Below, piece by piece: positions 1 through 9,273 of a DNA stretch of 29,402 nt (within the stretch, counting starts at the first letter, position 1; every line of letters starts with the position of its first letter). The DNA lies in NCBI GenBank assembly GCA_003427395.1, contig BFEA01000075.1, forward strand, positions 2,741,782 through 2,771,183. The letters run 5' to 3'. The notes under the pieces were generated by a model. That model did not search any database. It was not told where the DNA came from and saw nothing but the letters and a program-made list of their open reading frames with translations. Position numbers and translations under genes: made by a program. Source of the DNA: Chara braunii (taxonomy: Eukaryota; Streptophyta; Charophyceae; Charales; Characeae).

Positions 1-250
1 CCCCGCGCCCAGGGCCACCCCGGGCTCACCAGGGGTGGGTGTAGTCCCAAGGGGGGGCCGAGGTGGGGCCAAAACTGCATTTTTGCAGATCGGCCCAGGG
101 GGTGCAGGCTGCCACTGCACAACCCCCTTTTTTATTTTTTTTTGGGGGTGGGGGGTGGGGGGGGGGGGTCCGGAGCCGGGGTCAAGGGGGCCCACACCCG
201 GACCCCCGCACCCCCGCCCCGGGGCCAGGGCTCGACAACCCTTGTATGAT
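1..250. repeat. G-rich, strand-asymmetric low-complexity leader
   Basis: The plus strand is dominated by G runs and short C runs. A G-quadruplex-capable stretch at 144-168 consists of G runs separated by single T residues and follows a T-rich tract. A short dyad (CTGCA-TTT-TGCAG type) lies near 80-90. No credible protein is encoded: the reading frames crossing it translate to Gly/Pro-rich filler. The LINE coding sequence becomes recognisable only near 250, so this is probably sequence flanking or inserted at the 5' end of the truncated LINE. Its origin is not identified. Confidence 0.5.
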
Positions 251-251
251 T

Positions 252-1077
252 GAAATACTTGCCCCCTTCAACCCTTATGCGACAACTGTCAAAACGTCCC
301 CTCAAATTATGCAATATGTTCACTCATTTTATGAGAAACTTCTCACATCAAAGAGAACCCCCAATGACCCGATCATTGATCAAGTATGGAAGGATTTCCT
401 ATGGCAATCTACCCATCGTCCAACAAGAACACTAAAACAACCCATTACTCTCAAGGAATTAACTTCAGCAATGAAGTGTATGGCTAAAGGGAAATGTCCA
501 GGCCCACATCGTCTCTCGATAGAGTTCTATGATACGTTCTGGAACATACTAGGATCAGACATGGTCAGGGTATTCAACAAAATCTTAAATGGTCATAGAT
601 TACCTCCCCGCACCACAGAAGGTGTCATCGCACTGCTATATAAGAAAGGAGATAAAAGGGATATTCGCACTTGGCATCCCATGTCCCTCCTTAATGTAGC
701 CAATAAAATTCTAGCCACAACTACGGCGAGAAGATTAACCAATCTCATGACTAAGCTTGTTGCGTCAGACCAATCAAGCTTCGTACCGGGTAGACAAGTA
801 CTGGAGAATGTAATGACCATTTCACAAGCAATATAACTGATTAAAATCAATGGGTCTAATTCAACAGTAATATTGATTGATTTCGAAAAAACCTATCACA
901 GGGTTAACTGGGATTTTGTCCAAGAAACCATAACCCGAGTAGGCTTTGGGCCAAACTTCATTATTTGGTTCAAATCTCGGTATAGCGGCTCCCAAGGCAG
1001 GGTGCTAGTCAGTGGCTTCATCTCAAATCGCTTCAAAGTATCAAAATCACTAAGACAGGGTTGTCCGTTAGCCCCCT
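252..1077 (+). pseudogene. Truncated non-LTR (LINE) reverse transcriptase, ORF2 fragment
   Basis: This encodes part of a LINE ORF2 polyprotein, the reverse transcriptase that copies element RNA into DNA at a nicked target. The frame carries the pre-RT linker and the front half of the RT fold: a KGKCPGP block at about 480-505, a VIALLYKKGD block near 620-655 and a PMSLLNVANKILA block near 678-715. Motif A follows, recognisable as ILIDFEKTYHRVNWDF at 873-920. Motif B (RQGCPLAPL) ends the fragment at about 1077. The YxDD catalytic motif C, the thumb, the 5' endonuclease and the 3' end are absent. An in-frame TAA at 834-836 interrupts the frame, which otherwise continues unchanged. In motif A the usual KAYDRV reads KTYHRV, so an otherwise well-conserved aspartate position is changed. 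The copy is dead, and its right edge coincides exactly with the start of the LTR-like block. Confidence 0.85.
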
Positions 1078-1934
1078 TGTGACGAACTATTTTCTGTAAC
1101 CGCGCGACTTTCGACACGAAGCTGCTTCACGGGTTCGGACGAGTTGGTCGGGCGGGGAACATGGGGTTGGGTCGATCGAGCAAGTTCCATGGATGCCCTC
1201 GCTGCTTTCTTTTTTGGACCTTCGACCAGGGCCGGAAAAGTCCCGCGCAGACAATGAGTGGGCACGGGAGCATAACTGTTGTCATAGCTTCTTTCTTGTT
1301 CTGTTGTGGGAATTGGAAATTCTCGGCGCCATCGTCGTGCGAACATCGTTTTCAAATTTTCGAACTGATGTCGAGCCCCCGCGGGCTCTCGGAATTGTTT
1401 TCCCTTCGAATTTTTTTTTTTGTAAACTAGGATTTAGATAGGAATTTAGGTACCTTAAAAATTTCTGCTGCACCGCGCTTCTTGCTTGCGCACCTCTCAC
1501 CGCAGTAGGGATTGGGCTCTGACTGTATCGCGCCCTTAATCCTGCATGTAACTGTATTTTTTGGCGGGCGAAATTGTAACTGTACTCCTTGATTCTCTCG
1601 TGTTTTCTCGCCTTCTCCCTCTCTATCCCGCATACCTCATCCTCCATTCCAATTGGCCTAAGCGACTGCATGAGCACATCGATGCGTGGAGTGTGTTTGC
1701 ATCCCGCCGTCCCCCACGCCGCGGCTTGGCCATGCAGGCATAGGCACTTCCTTCTCTTCCCCTACCTCTCACTTAGGCATAATCCCGGGTTTATCACGCA
1801 AGCATGCATGCTATATATTTCGCAAGCGCGATCAGTTTGCTCTCTATGAACTTGGAAGTTAGTGCAGTCAGTGAGGATCGGCTAACGAGTAAGCTCGGAA
1901 GGTGAGTAGACGAGGGAGTGGGCGATCCGACGAG
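1078..1934 (+). repeat. Putative LTR or solo-LTR-like promoter block
   Basis: The block begins with TGTGACGAAC exactly where the LINE RT coding sequence stops, as expected if an LTR element inserted into the LINE. It has no credible coding sequence. A TATA-like CTATATATTT lies near 1809, followed by a transcribed-looking leader. A candidate primer-binding site, TGGTGCCGAGTATGAGG, starts at about 1936. I did not find a second copy in the window or a convincing target-site duplication, so it may be a 5' LTR whose partner is lost or a solo LTR. The right boundary is inferred only from the possible primer-binding site. Confidence 0.4.
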
Positions 1935-2242
1935 CTGGTGCCGAGTATGAGGGGTTTACGTGCGATCTTTGCCGGTTATACGCACTTGTAACAACGTATG
2001 TATGGATGTTTCGAAGGGAAAGTAGATGAGCATGTTAGGTGTATGGATGTATTCCCTTAGGCACGCCCAACCGAACTCATTCTCGGGAGAATGACCCACA
2101 GGCCTTGTGCACGCACGTGGAAGCTCGACTCCCAAGGCCGCCGCTTACACACGTGTCTGCAAGACCTACCTGCGACCCGCCTCCCATAACAGAGGATCTG
2201 CTAGATAGGCAGTATAAATGTTGAAACTCCTTTTCTTGTTAC
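1935..2242. other. Short non-coding stretch with a TATA-like box
   Basis: No gene is recognisable. A TATA-like AGTATAAATG at about 2211-2220 lies 25-30 bases upstream of the first direct repeat of the gag element. It could be a core promoter for that element or part of the leader of the element starting at 1078. It is not present upstream of the second repeat copy. Confidence 0.3.
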
Positions 2243-2818
2243 TGATCGCGAGTGTTTGAGAGACCGGGAATTCCGAGAATATTGGGAGCGCACGCACTTC
2301 TCCACATGCCCCAAAGTCAAACTCCCGGAATTCCCCTATCAAATGGGCCGCGAGCGCATTTGTCAGTGGGACATCGGGCGAGCCTTAAACAACATTCCCT
2401 ACCCTTTCTGTCGTTCTGGCCCGCCCACGTGTCAAATTATCACGGAACTTTACGTCGTCATCACGAAACGGAATATCCCCCCTATTACGTCACGTTACCT
2501 TTCCACAGCCTAACCATCGCCCCTTGGCGTGCGATTGATCCTTATTGGCTTGACCCACCTTGTTCCGAGTGCTAGCAGGACCGCGCCTATCGAGCCGCGT
2601 TCACCCGATGAACCCTCTCCAAAACCGAGCGGCGGGCACATAGTCTTCGTCTGAGGCCTGCCACGTCAGATTCTGGAACCTGTGACGTTCGTCGGCAACA
2701 ATTATTGAGACAACGCGACAGCCACAGCGTCCCGCTGGTACACCAAATTCAGGACCGACCCCATCGACGGAACCAGCGGAGGTGGTGACCCTAATCTACG
2801 TATCACCAGACCCAGGCA
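2243..2818 (+). repeat. Left direct repeat (candidate 5' LTR)
   Basis: By eye this aligns to 4616-5193 with about 46 substitutions over roughly 565 columns (about 92% identity), plus a few small indels. The match starts two bases earlier, at 2241 and 4614, and ends abruptly at CCCAGGCA. About two thirds or more of the differences are transitions, as expected from decay of methylated cytosines. The repeat contains a short open stretch encoding REFREYWERTHFS-like residues in both copies; frames drift downstream, so coding significance is doubtful. Confidence 0.6.
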
Positions 2819-3213
2819 CGATCCGCGACCACCTCGCTGCAGTTTTGTCCCTGAAGCTTGTCACCGAAGATCCCAGTTCCGACCTGGGACTGCACCCCCA
2901 CTTTCCTAAAATCCTTGGCACACTCCTTTTTCGCACTTCAAGGCCCCCATTTCACTCCGATCAGGAACTTCAAGTCGCGCTGGGCGTGAGGTTCATATCG
3001 GAGCCGACACATGGCGAACTCACAGAGTAGCGAGTAGGTAAGTCACACAAGCGACCTGGCAAACAGAGGGCGGCCTAGACAACGGAACGCGCCACGACGC
3101 GAGCCTATAGTAATTAGGAGCAGATCGGTCGTTCGACAAACCGCCAATATGAACGTCAATCAAGCGCAAAGGGTTAACTAGGCGAGGCACCTATTCCCGC
3201 GCCACCAATCTGA
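2819..3213 (+). other. Untranslated leader between left repeat and gag
   Basis: This is the stretch between the left repeat and the first recognisable gag residues. It has no significant coding potential. A small 6-bp hairpin (TCCCAG...CTGGGA) lies near 2871-2889. No primer-binding site resembling initiator-methionine tRNA or another familiar tRNA 3' end could be recognised. Confidence 0.35.
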
Positions 3214-4618
3214 GTTCGTACACCTGCGGCTCCACCCGATTTGTACCTCTTTGACCCTGCACATCATCTGGTCTGTGCATGGCTGGCCACACTGCGTGCA
3301 CAACAGCACGACAACGATGAAGCCTGGATCGATATCCCCGCCATATTGGGAGGGGATGCACACCACTGGTTCAACACTTACGCCTGGATAGATCTCCCGA
3401 CCTTCGAGAGGGACTTCTTGAACAGATTCGACTACATCCATCCTGCACATGGCTTCTTTATTATCAAAGATCGGATTCAGAAGCCCCTCGTCTGTCACAG
3501 AATATCGTAGTAGGTTTTACACACTGTTTGTCAAATCTAAGAGGGACGAGAAGGTCGGAAGAGATTTGTTCAACGATGGGTTTCTCAGCCGGGCAATGAG
3601 GGTGAAACTACGAAAGCAGTTTTCCCCCATCAATCACACTATGCAACAGATTATGGATCGGGCGAAAGAGATGGAGAGGAAGTTTGTCGCTAGCTTCCTA
3701 GAAGGGGAGGACCACGCTAAGGAAGGGCCTCGGAATTGGCCAGGGCGAAAGTCGAGCTGGCCGCACTTCAAAACAAATTTGAGAACATGGGTTTCGTCTC
3801 CGCCCCCGTCACTTACTTAGAACAGGTTGTAGCTAAGAGACTGATACCTGACACAACCACAGGACGGCCCGTAATGGTTGCACCTTCGCCTCCCCCAAAT
3901 CCCCTTGTAAAGCCAAGCGAATGAAACGCGATACAGGAACTAACTTGAACGCTGGTTAACTTAATGCAGGAAAGTAAGAAGGAACAACGTGAGCACAATG
4001 CTAGGATTGAATCATTAATGAAATCGATGCGTCCCATTGCCGTCAGAGCAGCCCCGACGACGCAAGGAGAAGCCCCCACTCGGGCCATTGGCTGAGCAAT
4101 GACTAACTTACGCATTTGCTACACGTGTCACCAGCCCAGCCATATAGTCCGAGACTGCCCCCACCGACCCACGCAAGTCCGAGTAGGAGCCGCCCCGGTG
4201 GCGGCAGCGCCAGTAGCTAATGGACAAGGGAGGGTGGACATGATGATTGAGGAAATGGAAGGTGGAGGAATTGCGGTAGCCACTATTGAGTAGTCGGGGA
4301 ACTTATTCCACTTGACCAATACATCACATTGGGTTATCCGGGGTTGGGAATGATCGAACCATCCGGCTCTCAAACGAACAACGAGGGATAGCTGAATGGA
4401 GACCTTCTCCAGGAGAAATGGAGTCAGGTGGTCCTACCTTCGTCACTGGGGAGATCGATGTTTTGGATATCACCCGAGCTCTGGATCACCGGATTTCGTT
4501 GTCCACCGGGCACCTATTGTCCATATCGGAACAAGCCAACGAACGCATGTTGCAGCATTGCAAGGCAAACCAAAAACGATTTGCTCTCGCCAAGCCAGCT
4601 GCTCAAAAAGGAAACTGA
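3214..4618 (+). pseudogene. Degenerate Ty3/gypsy-like gag with CCHC zinc knuckle
   Basis: The product would be the capsid/nucleocapsid polyprotein that packages retrotransposon RNA. The capsid-like part is in frame at 3214-3510 (FDPAHH..AWLATLRA, GGDAHHWFNTY, TFERDFLNRFDYIHP). It resumes in another frame at 3485-3735 (SVTEYRSRFYTLF and a K/E-rich helical stretch) and returns to the first frame from 3736. From there, TGA codons at 3922, 3946 and 4093 interrupt an otherwise continuous frame. The nucleocapsid zinc knuckle is at 4117-4158: CYTCHQPSHIVRDC, an intact C-X2-C-X4-H-X4-C. A further frame, 4418-4618 (GHLLSISEQANERMLQHCKAN), resembles the linker that precedes the protease in related elements, but no protease follows. 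At least two frameshifts and several nonsense codons make it non-functional. All three late stops are TGA, consistent with CGA-to-TGA deamination. Confidence 0.75.
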
Positions 4619-5193
4619 TCACGAGTGTTTGAGAGACCGGGAATTCCGAGAATATTGGGAGCGCACACACTTCTCCATATGCCCCAAAGCCAAACTCCCA
4701 AAATTACCCTATCAAATGGCCCGTGAGCGTGTTTGTCAAATTGTCAGTGGGACATTGGGCGAACCTTAAACGACATTCCCTACCCTTTCTGTCGTTCTGG
4801 CCTGCCCACATGTCAGATTATCAGGGAACCCGGCGTCGTCATCATCGAAACGGAATATCCCCCCTATTACGTCACGTTACCTTTCCACAGCCTAATGATC
4901 GCCCCCTGGCGCGCGATTGCTCCTTGTTGGCAATTGTTCCGAGTGCCAGCAGGACCGCGCCTACCGGGCCGCAGGGTTCACCCGACGAACCCTCTCCGAA
5001 ACCGAGTGGCGGGCACAGTCTTCGCCTGAGGCCTGCCACGTCAGATTCCGAAACCTGTGACGTTCGTCGGCAGCAATTATTCAGACAGCGCAACAGCCAC
5101 AGCGTCCTGCTGGTACACCAAATTCAGGACCGACCCCGACGACGGAACCAGCGGGGGTGGTGACCCTAATCTACGTAGCACCAGACCCAGGCA
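4616..5193 (+). repeat. Right direct repeat (candidate 3' LTR)
   Basis: Partner of 2243-2818. It directly follows a purine-rich AAAAAGGAAAC and ends with CCCAGGCA, after which similarity stops completely (GATTTAACC here against CGATCCGCG after the left copy). It has a five-base insertion near 4735 and a deletion of roughly eight bases near 4935 relative to the left copy. Confidence 0.6.
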
Positions 5194-7125
5194 GATTTAA
5201 CCTTGGGAGAGGAGGACAGGGCAACCGAGAAGAGGAGTTACAAATGAAGCGAGCGAAGGGATTCTCCAATGAAGCGAGCGAAGGGATTCTCCTTCCATAC
5301 GGACGGATCAATGGGAGGGGGGGATTGGGATGGCTGGGCAGGCATACTGGCGGCCGAAGAGGGATGGTTTCGGACTTGAAAAGCGTTCGGCGAGTGCGGC
5401 GAAGGAAGACATATTTGAGTATTTGAGTTGGATTTCCGTCCAGGAACATTGTGCAAAACTCAGATCAATGGGACCTAAAAGTATAAAAGCCAACGGAAAG
5501 CACAGAGATTAACGGTAAGGGGCGAAAACAAAACGAAAGGAAATTTAAAGCGAAACGAGGGAGAGCGGACATGAAGAGACAGCAAAGGGAGCAGCAGAGG
5601 GAAACGAAAACAAGGGTGAAAACAGACAGGCGTGTGGGCTTATTTTATGGGGGTTGGAGGGGGCAGTGCGGAGGGGGTACGAGGGACAGGGGAAGGCGGG
5701 GGGGGGGGGGGGGGGGGAGAGAGGTAGAGAAGAACAAAAAGCATCAATTTGGTCGATAAGCGACGGGAAGGACTATTCTCTTAAGAAACAATGGAGGACT
5801 ATTCAGTGTTGCAGACTATAATACAAAATGTACACAAGACGTTATGTGCGGGAGTGAAAGACGCCCGCTGACAACCGAATTCCCGCCGGAATTTTCACCG
5901 CGCTCGACGATGAACCCTTGCCTGACCACCACCCTCCCTTCCCAATGATTGAAAGCTTTGGCAAGAGCAAAAAGATCGATGACAGCATCACATCATCACG
6001 ATTTACTTCAATTCCTGCGGACACATTGATTCATTCACAGTTGTCATCCATCCATCCATCCATCCATCCATGCATCCACGCATCCCACCGTCACGTCGAG
6101 CAAGTCTGGCTCTTTCTACATGGTACGACGACCCAATCCATCCACGTGGACCACCCCATCACATCTCCATAATTTCAAAATAATTTGAACTGACGGAAGG
6201 AAAAGAAGTATCAGCTAAGCATAAAAACTACCTCAGTCGCTTCTCAATTACCACTACCCCCATAACTCGGGCCGCACTCGGGTAAGGTAATACGGTATAT
6301 ACTTGACTTTGCCATCGTAAACAATCAGGCCCTCCCCTGGAGCGTGCAAGCATGTTGTTTCGAAAATCATTATAATGCACTGATTAGGCTAATCCGGAGG
6401 CGCAAGGCGTTAAGGATTCTCGTCGAGTACATACGGTACATGAGTGACAGGCGGGCGGGGGGCAAAAGCGCGCGCAAAAGCGCACCGAAAACAGAAAGTT
6501 TGAAGTAGGAGAGCATGGCAACAAAGAGAACGGAATGGAAAACAATGGGGGAAACAGGCATGGATACTGTCACCAATAAATAACAGAGTAACTGTTGCGC
6601 AAAATGAATACTGTTCTGTTCATCAGGATTTGAACATTCATGACCCGCATGCGGCCAAGATTTCCGCACTACTAGAGCGAGCACCCACCGAACAAAGAAA
6701 TCCGGCCGTGTGCACGGATGGGCCGGGGCTTTCCTCACATGGAAGCTCTCCTTCTCCTCCTCCCATAATGAGACGCCCGCCAACCAGAGTCCGTGAAATC
6801 GAGGCACACCAACTGCTCAGACCTCGGCTACTGCATGACAACAGCGCCCTGGTCCTATCACAAGATCGAATAAATCATAGAAGGGTTGCTTGATTGCTTG
6901 ATTGCTCGACTGCTTGATTAATTGATTGATCCGATGAGTACATCGAGCCAAAGATGCAGCCGAAACAGACGCACGTTCACAGAGAAGGAAGCGGTAAACA
7001 GCAGGCGAACATCAGGAGGGAGGGCCCAATCGCGATCCGCCCACAGAAAAGCCCACCCACCATCTGGCTACCTGAGGGGACAAAAGGACTCAAAACAAAG
7101 GAGAAACAACAAACAGTGATATAGG
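5194..7125. other. Intergenic DNA with small simple repeats
   Basis: No recognisable gene occurs here. Visible items are a 25-bp exact tandem duplication at 5243-5292, a TATA-like GTATAAAAGCC near 5480, a poly-G run at about 5698-5717, a (CATC)n tract at about 6046-6075 and a (TTGATTGC)-like minisatellite at about 6889-6930. The open frames are short, mutually inconsistent and biased by composition. Confidence 0.4.
5243..5292 (+). repeat. 25-bp perfect tandem duplication (2 copies)
   Basis: The 25-base unit beginning AATGAAGCGAGCGAAGGG occurs twice head to tail without a mismatch, at 5243-5267 and 5268-5292. This is a recent slippage or unequal-exchange event. Confidence 0.9.
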
Positions 7126-7590
7126 AAAGGTGCTACAGCGGGAATTGGCTTTCGACAAAGCCCTCAAAAAGCGCAGAATCCCCTTGAGCGCCTGCCGCAA
7201 GGAGACACAACGCCAGTGTATATGGCAAAGGTGCTGCAGCGGGAAATCGCTTTCCAAAAAGGCCGCACAAAGCGCAGAATCTCCTCGAGAGCCTGCCGCA
7301 CAAGAGAGATTCGGCCGCACAAAGCGCAGACCCCCCCCCCCTCCTTGAGAGTCTACCGTACACAAGAGATTAGCCCAAGCCACAGCGCAGCATCCCCGAT
7401 TGACAACCTGCCGCACAAGAGAGATTAGCCCGCACAAAGCGCAGAACTCCTCCTTGAGGGCCTGCCGCACAACAGAGATTAGACCGCGCAAAGCGCAGAA
7501 TCCCCCCGTTTTCTCGCCTACCGCACGTAAAAGATTAGGCCGCACAAAGCGCAGACTCCCTACTTGACAACCTGCCGCACACGAGAGATT
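7126..7590 (+). repeat. Imperfect minisatellite, ~52-61 bp unit plus one ~101 bp higher-order copy
   Basis: The core GCGCAGA occurs at 7171, 7272, 7324, 7385 (GCGCAGC), 7439, 7493 and 7549. Each is preceded by GCCGCACAAA-like sequence and followed by a C-rich tract, then CTTGAGAGCCTGCCGCAC-like sequence and AGAGATT. Spacings are 101, 52, 61, 54, 54 and 56. The first, longer period includes a second sub-block (AAGGTGCTRCAGCGGGAA) at about 7128 and 7227. The minus-strand frames give an approximately 18-residue periodic peptide, but the period is not a stable multiple of three, so this is not a protein repeat. Confidence 0.85.
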
Positions 7591-8707
7591 CACTTATTTC
7601 TCCAAGAGATACGCGCCGCACACTACGACGCAATACACAGCATAGCATCTCCTGCCCAAACAGAGGTGATGTACGTCCTATTTCAGACTCCTCATCAGTT
7701 GTCTGTAAGAATCGAAGCCTGACGGTACAGTCGGCGAGTGTATACAATCCCAGCTGCCGTGAAGTACACCCTGAACAACGACAGCGCAATGGGCAATCAA
7801 GTCCCGGGTTCGTCCGCGTCGTGCTTTAGCTCCCTCTCTCGACAGACAGACACGCCCAAATACCGTAAGCGACAATCCATCCACGATGGATGATCAGGTA
7901 CTTAGGAAAACAACAGCAGCTGCAAGTGCGACCTAGCACCGCACAACCAAGGACAAAACGAATTCCAAGGTGCACAACGAAAGGCAGGCACAAACAACAG
8001 GAGCCGTTTAGAGAGAGCTAGCGCAAAGCGACAATTCATCCTCAGGGAATGAAAAGAGCAGAGTGCGAATTAGCGCCACACAGGACGACGGCGGCGCATC
8101 CGTCTTCCAAGAGCTTTTCTCGCCGAGAAGAGCAAAACATAGCCAAGGAAGAAGCGTGTGCACATGACCAACGAAAGCCAAAGAACGCTGCGTCGTCATC
8201 ACCACCTCCACATGCGCACAATGAATTGCACATGCTGAGCCAGTGAGACAAAACAAACTACAACGAAAAACCTTAACTCCCCCCTCCCCCCACTCTCTCT
8301 CTCTCTCTGTCTTTGGTAGCAAAGCTATATTTAGAGTTGTGCCTCCGTTATAGATCAAACCATAGCCTTCAAAAAGGGAACTCACTTCTTCACGCGTCAT
8401 GGAGTCACATTGACAGCTCGAGAGAGCAATTGAATTATCCACAAATGCATGGGAGAGAAGCAGTCTTTCCCAGCTCCCAATTCTCACTCCCCTTCAAATA
8501 CCTGGGAGAGTAGTCGTTCTCCCCGCTTCGAATTCTCATCCTCCTCCCTCTGGACCGATCAAAATCCATTCGAAACCGAGGTCGAATTTGTTTGTTTATC
8601 ACACCACCTAACATCTAAAATCACAATCACCCTAGATGCCATGAAGCTTCAATGGCATCAAACTACCGTACTCTACCCTTTCCTTCCCTCTCCTTACACC
8701 CCCCCCC

Positions 8708-8708
<1 letters not shown>
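7591..8708. other. Intergenic DNA, no gene seen
   Basis: Short open frames exist on both strands but none has a recognisable domain or sustained coding character. A (TC)n tract at about 8291-8308 is the only simple repeat. This region lies downstream of the F-box/kelch gene. Confidence 0.35.
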
Positions 8709-8769
<61 letters not shown>

Positions 8770-8770
8770 A
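8709..8770. repeat. Compound microsatellite (CT)n(CA)n
   Basis: About 18 CT dinucleotides are followed directly by about 13 CA dinucleotides, preceded by a C run. It lies about 500 bp beyond the stop codon of the F-box/kelch gene. Confidence 0.95.
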
Positions 8771-9273
8771 AAGAGGGGCATACGTCTATCACTCTTTCCA
8801 TCTTTCCCTCCCCCTATGGATCCTTCGCGACACCCGATCACCAGCAGAGCGAGTTCCAATCCTGCCACCGCATCAATTCCGTCCCCACCCATCTCATACC
8901 GCCGAGATAGCCTCTTTTGTCTTCCATTTGTTCGAAAAGGAGAGATCCCGTGTGCATCAGATCAGTCTCCATGGCAACTCAGAAGGTAATAACAAGGGTA
9001 CGACCCGAACGGACAGACGACGAGCATAGAAATGCTATCAATCCTTGCAGTTGCAGGAGGAGAGGATAGGGGAAGATTCACCACGGCTCACAGACGGCAA
9101 TGGAGGGATAAAAGCCCGTGTGAGGCTAAGTAGCCCGTGACAGGGAGAGAGAGAGAGATCAAAACAGAGGAATGAATCCGGGGGGCCAAATGAGAAGAAG
9201 AGAGAACGGAGGAAGGCAAAGCAAAGAGCTGAGACAAGCCGAGAGAAGACTCGACCGCGCAACAAAGATTTCC
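8771..9273. other. 3' flank of the F-box/kelch gene
   Basis: This is the sequence immediately downstream of the minus-strand F-box gene, and it should hold its 3' UTR and polyadenylation region. I see no canonical AATAAA on the minus strand close to the stop, which is not unusual in plants and algae. A short GA run occurs at about 9146-9158. No other gene is recognisable. Confidence 0.4.

Larger units (their letters stand above)
2243..5193 (+). mobile_element. Gag-only, non-autonomous LTR retrotransposon (TR-GAG-like)
   Basis: Two direct repeats (2243-2818 and 4616-5193) enclose a decayed gag gene with a zinc knuckle. Both repeats start TGATC and end CCCAGGCA, giving the TG...CA ends typical of LTRs. 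A purine-rich AAAAAGGAAA lies immediately before the right repeat, as a polypurine tract would. The total of about 2.95 kb and the lack of protease, RT, RNase H and integrase match plant TR-GAG elements, which move in trans using an autonomous partner. Against this, I see no convincing primer-binding site after 2818, and the flanks (GTTAC on the left, GATTT on the right) do not form a target-site duplication. An internal deletion of a full Ty3-like element, or nesting inside the element starting at 1078, remains possible. Confidence 0.55.

Noticed and set aside
63-250. N-terminal extension of the LINE frame
   Set aside because: The translation before about residue 63 is Gly/Pro low complexity from G/C runs and does not resemble LINE ORF2.
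1075-5205. CCTTG at 1075-1079 and again at 5201-5205 as a target-site duplication of one 4.1-kb element
   Set aside because: The implied right end lacks CA and has no repeat partner of the left end, and no LINE sequence resumes after 5205. A 5-bp match is expected by chance.
7126-7590. CRISPR-like regularly spaced repeat
   Set aside because: Units are contiguous and diverged, spacers are not unique, spacing varies from 52 to 61 and the context is eukaryotic.
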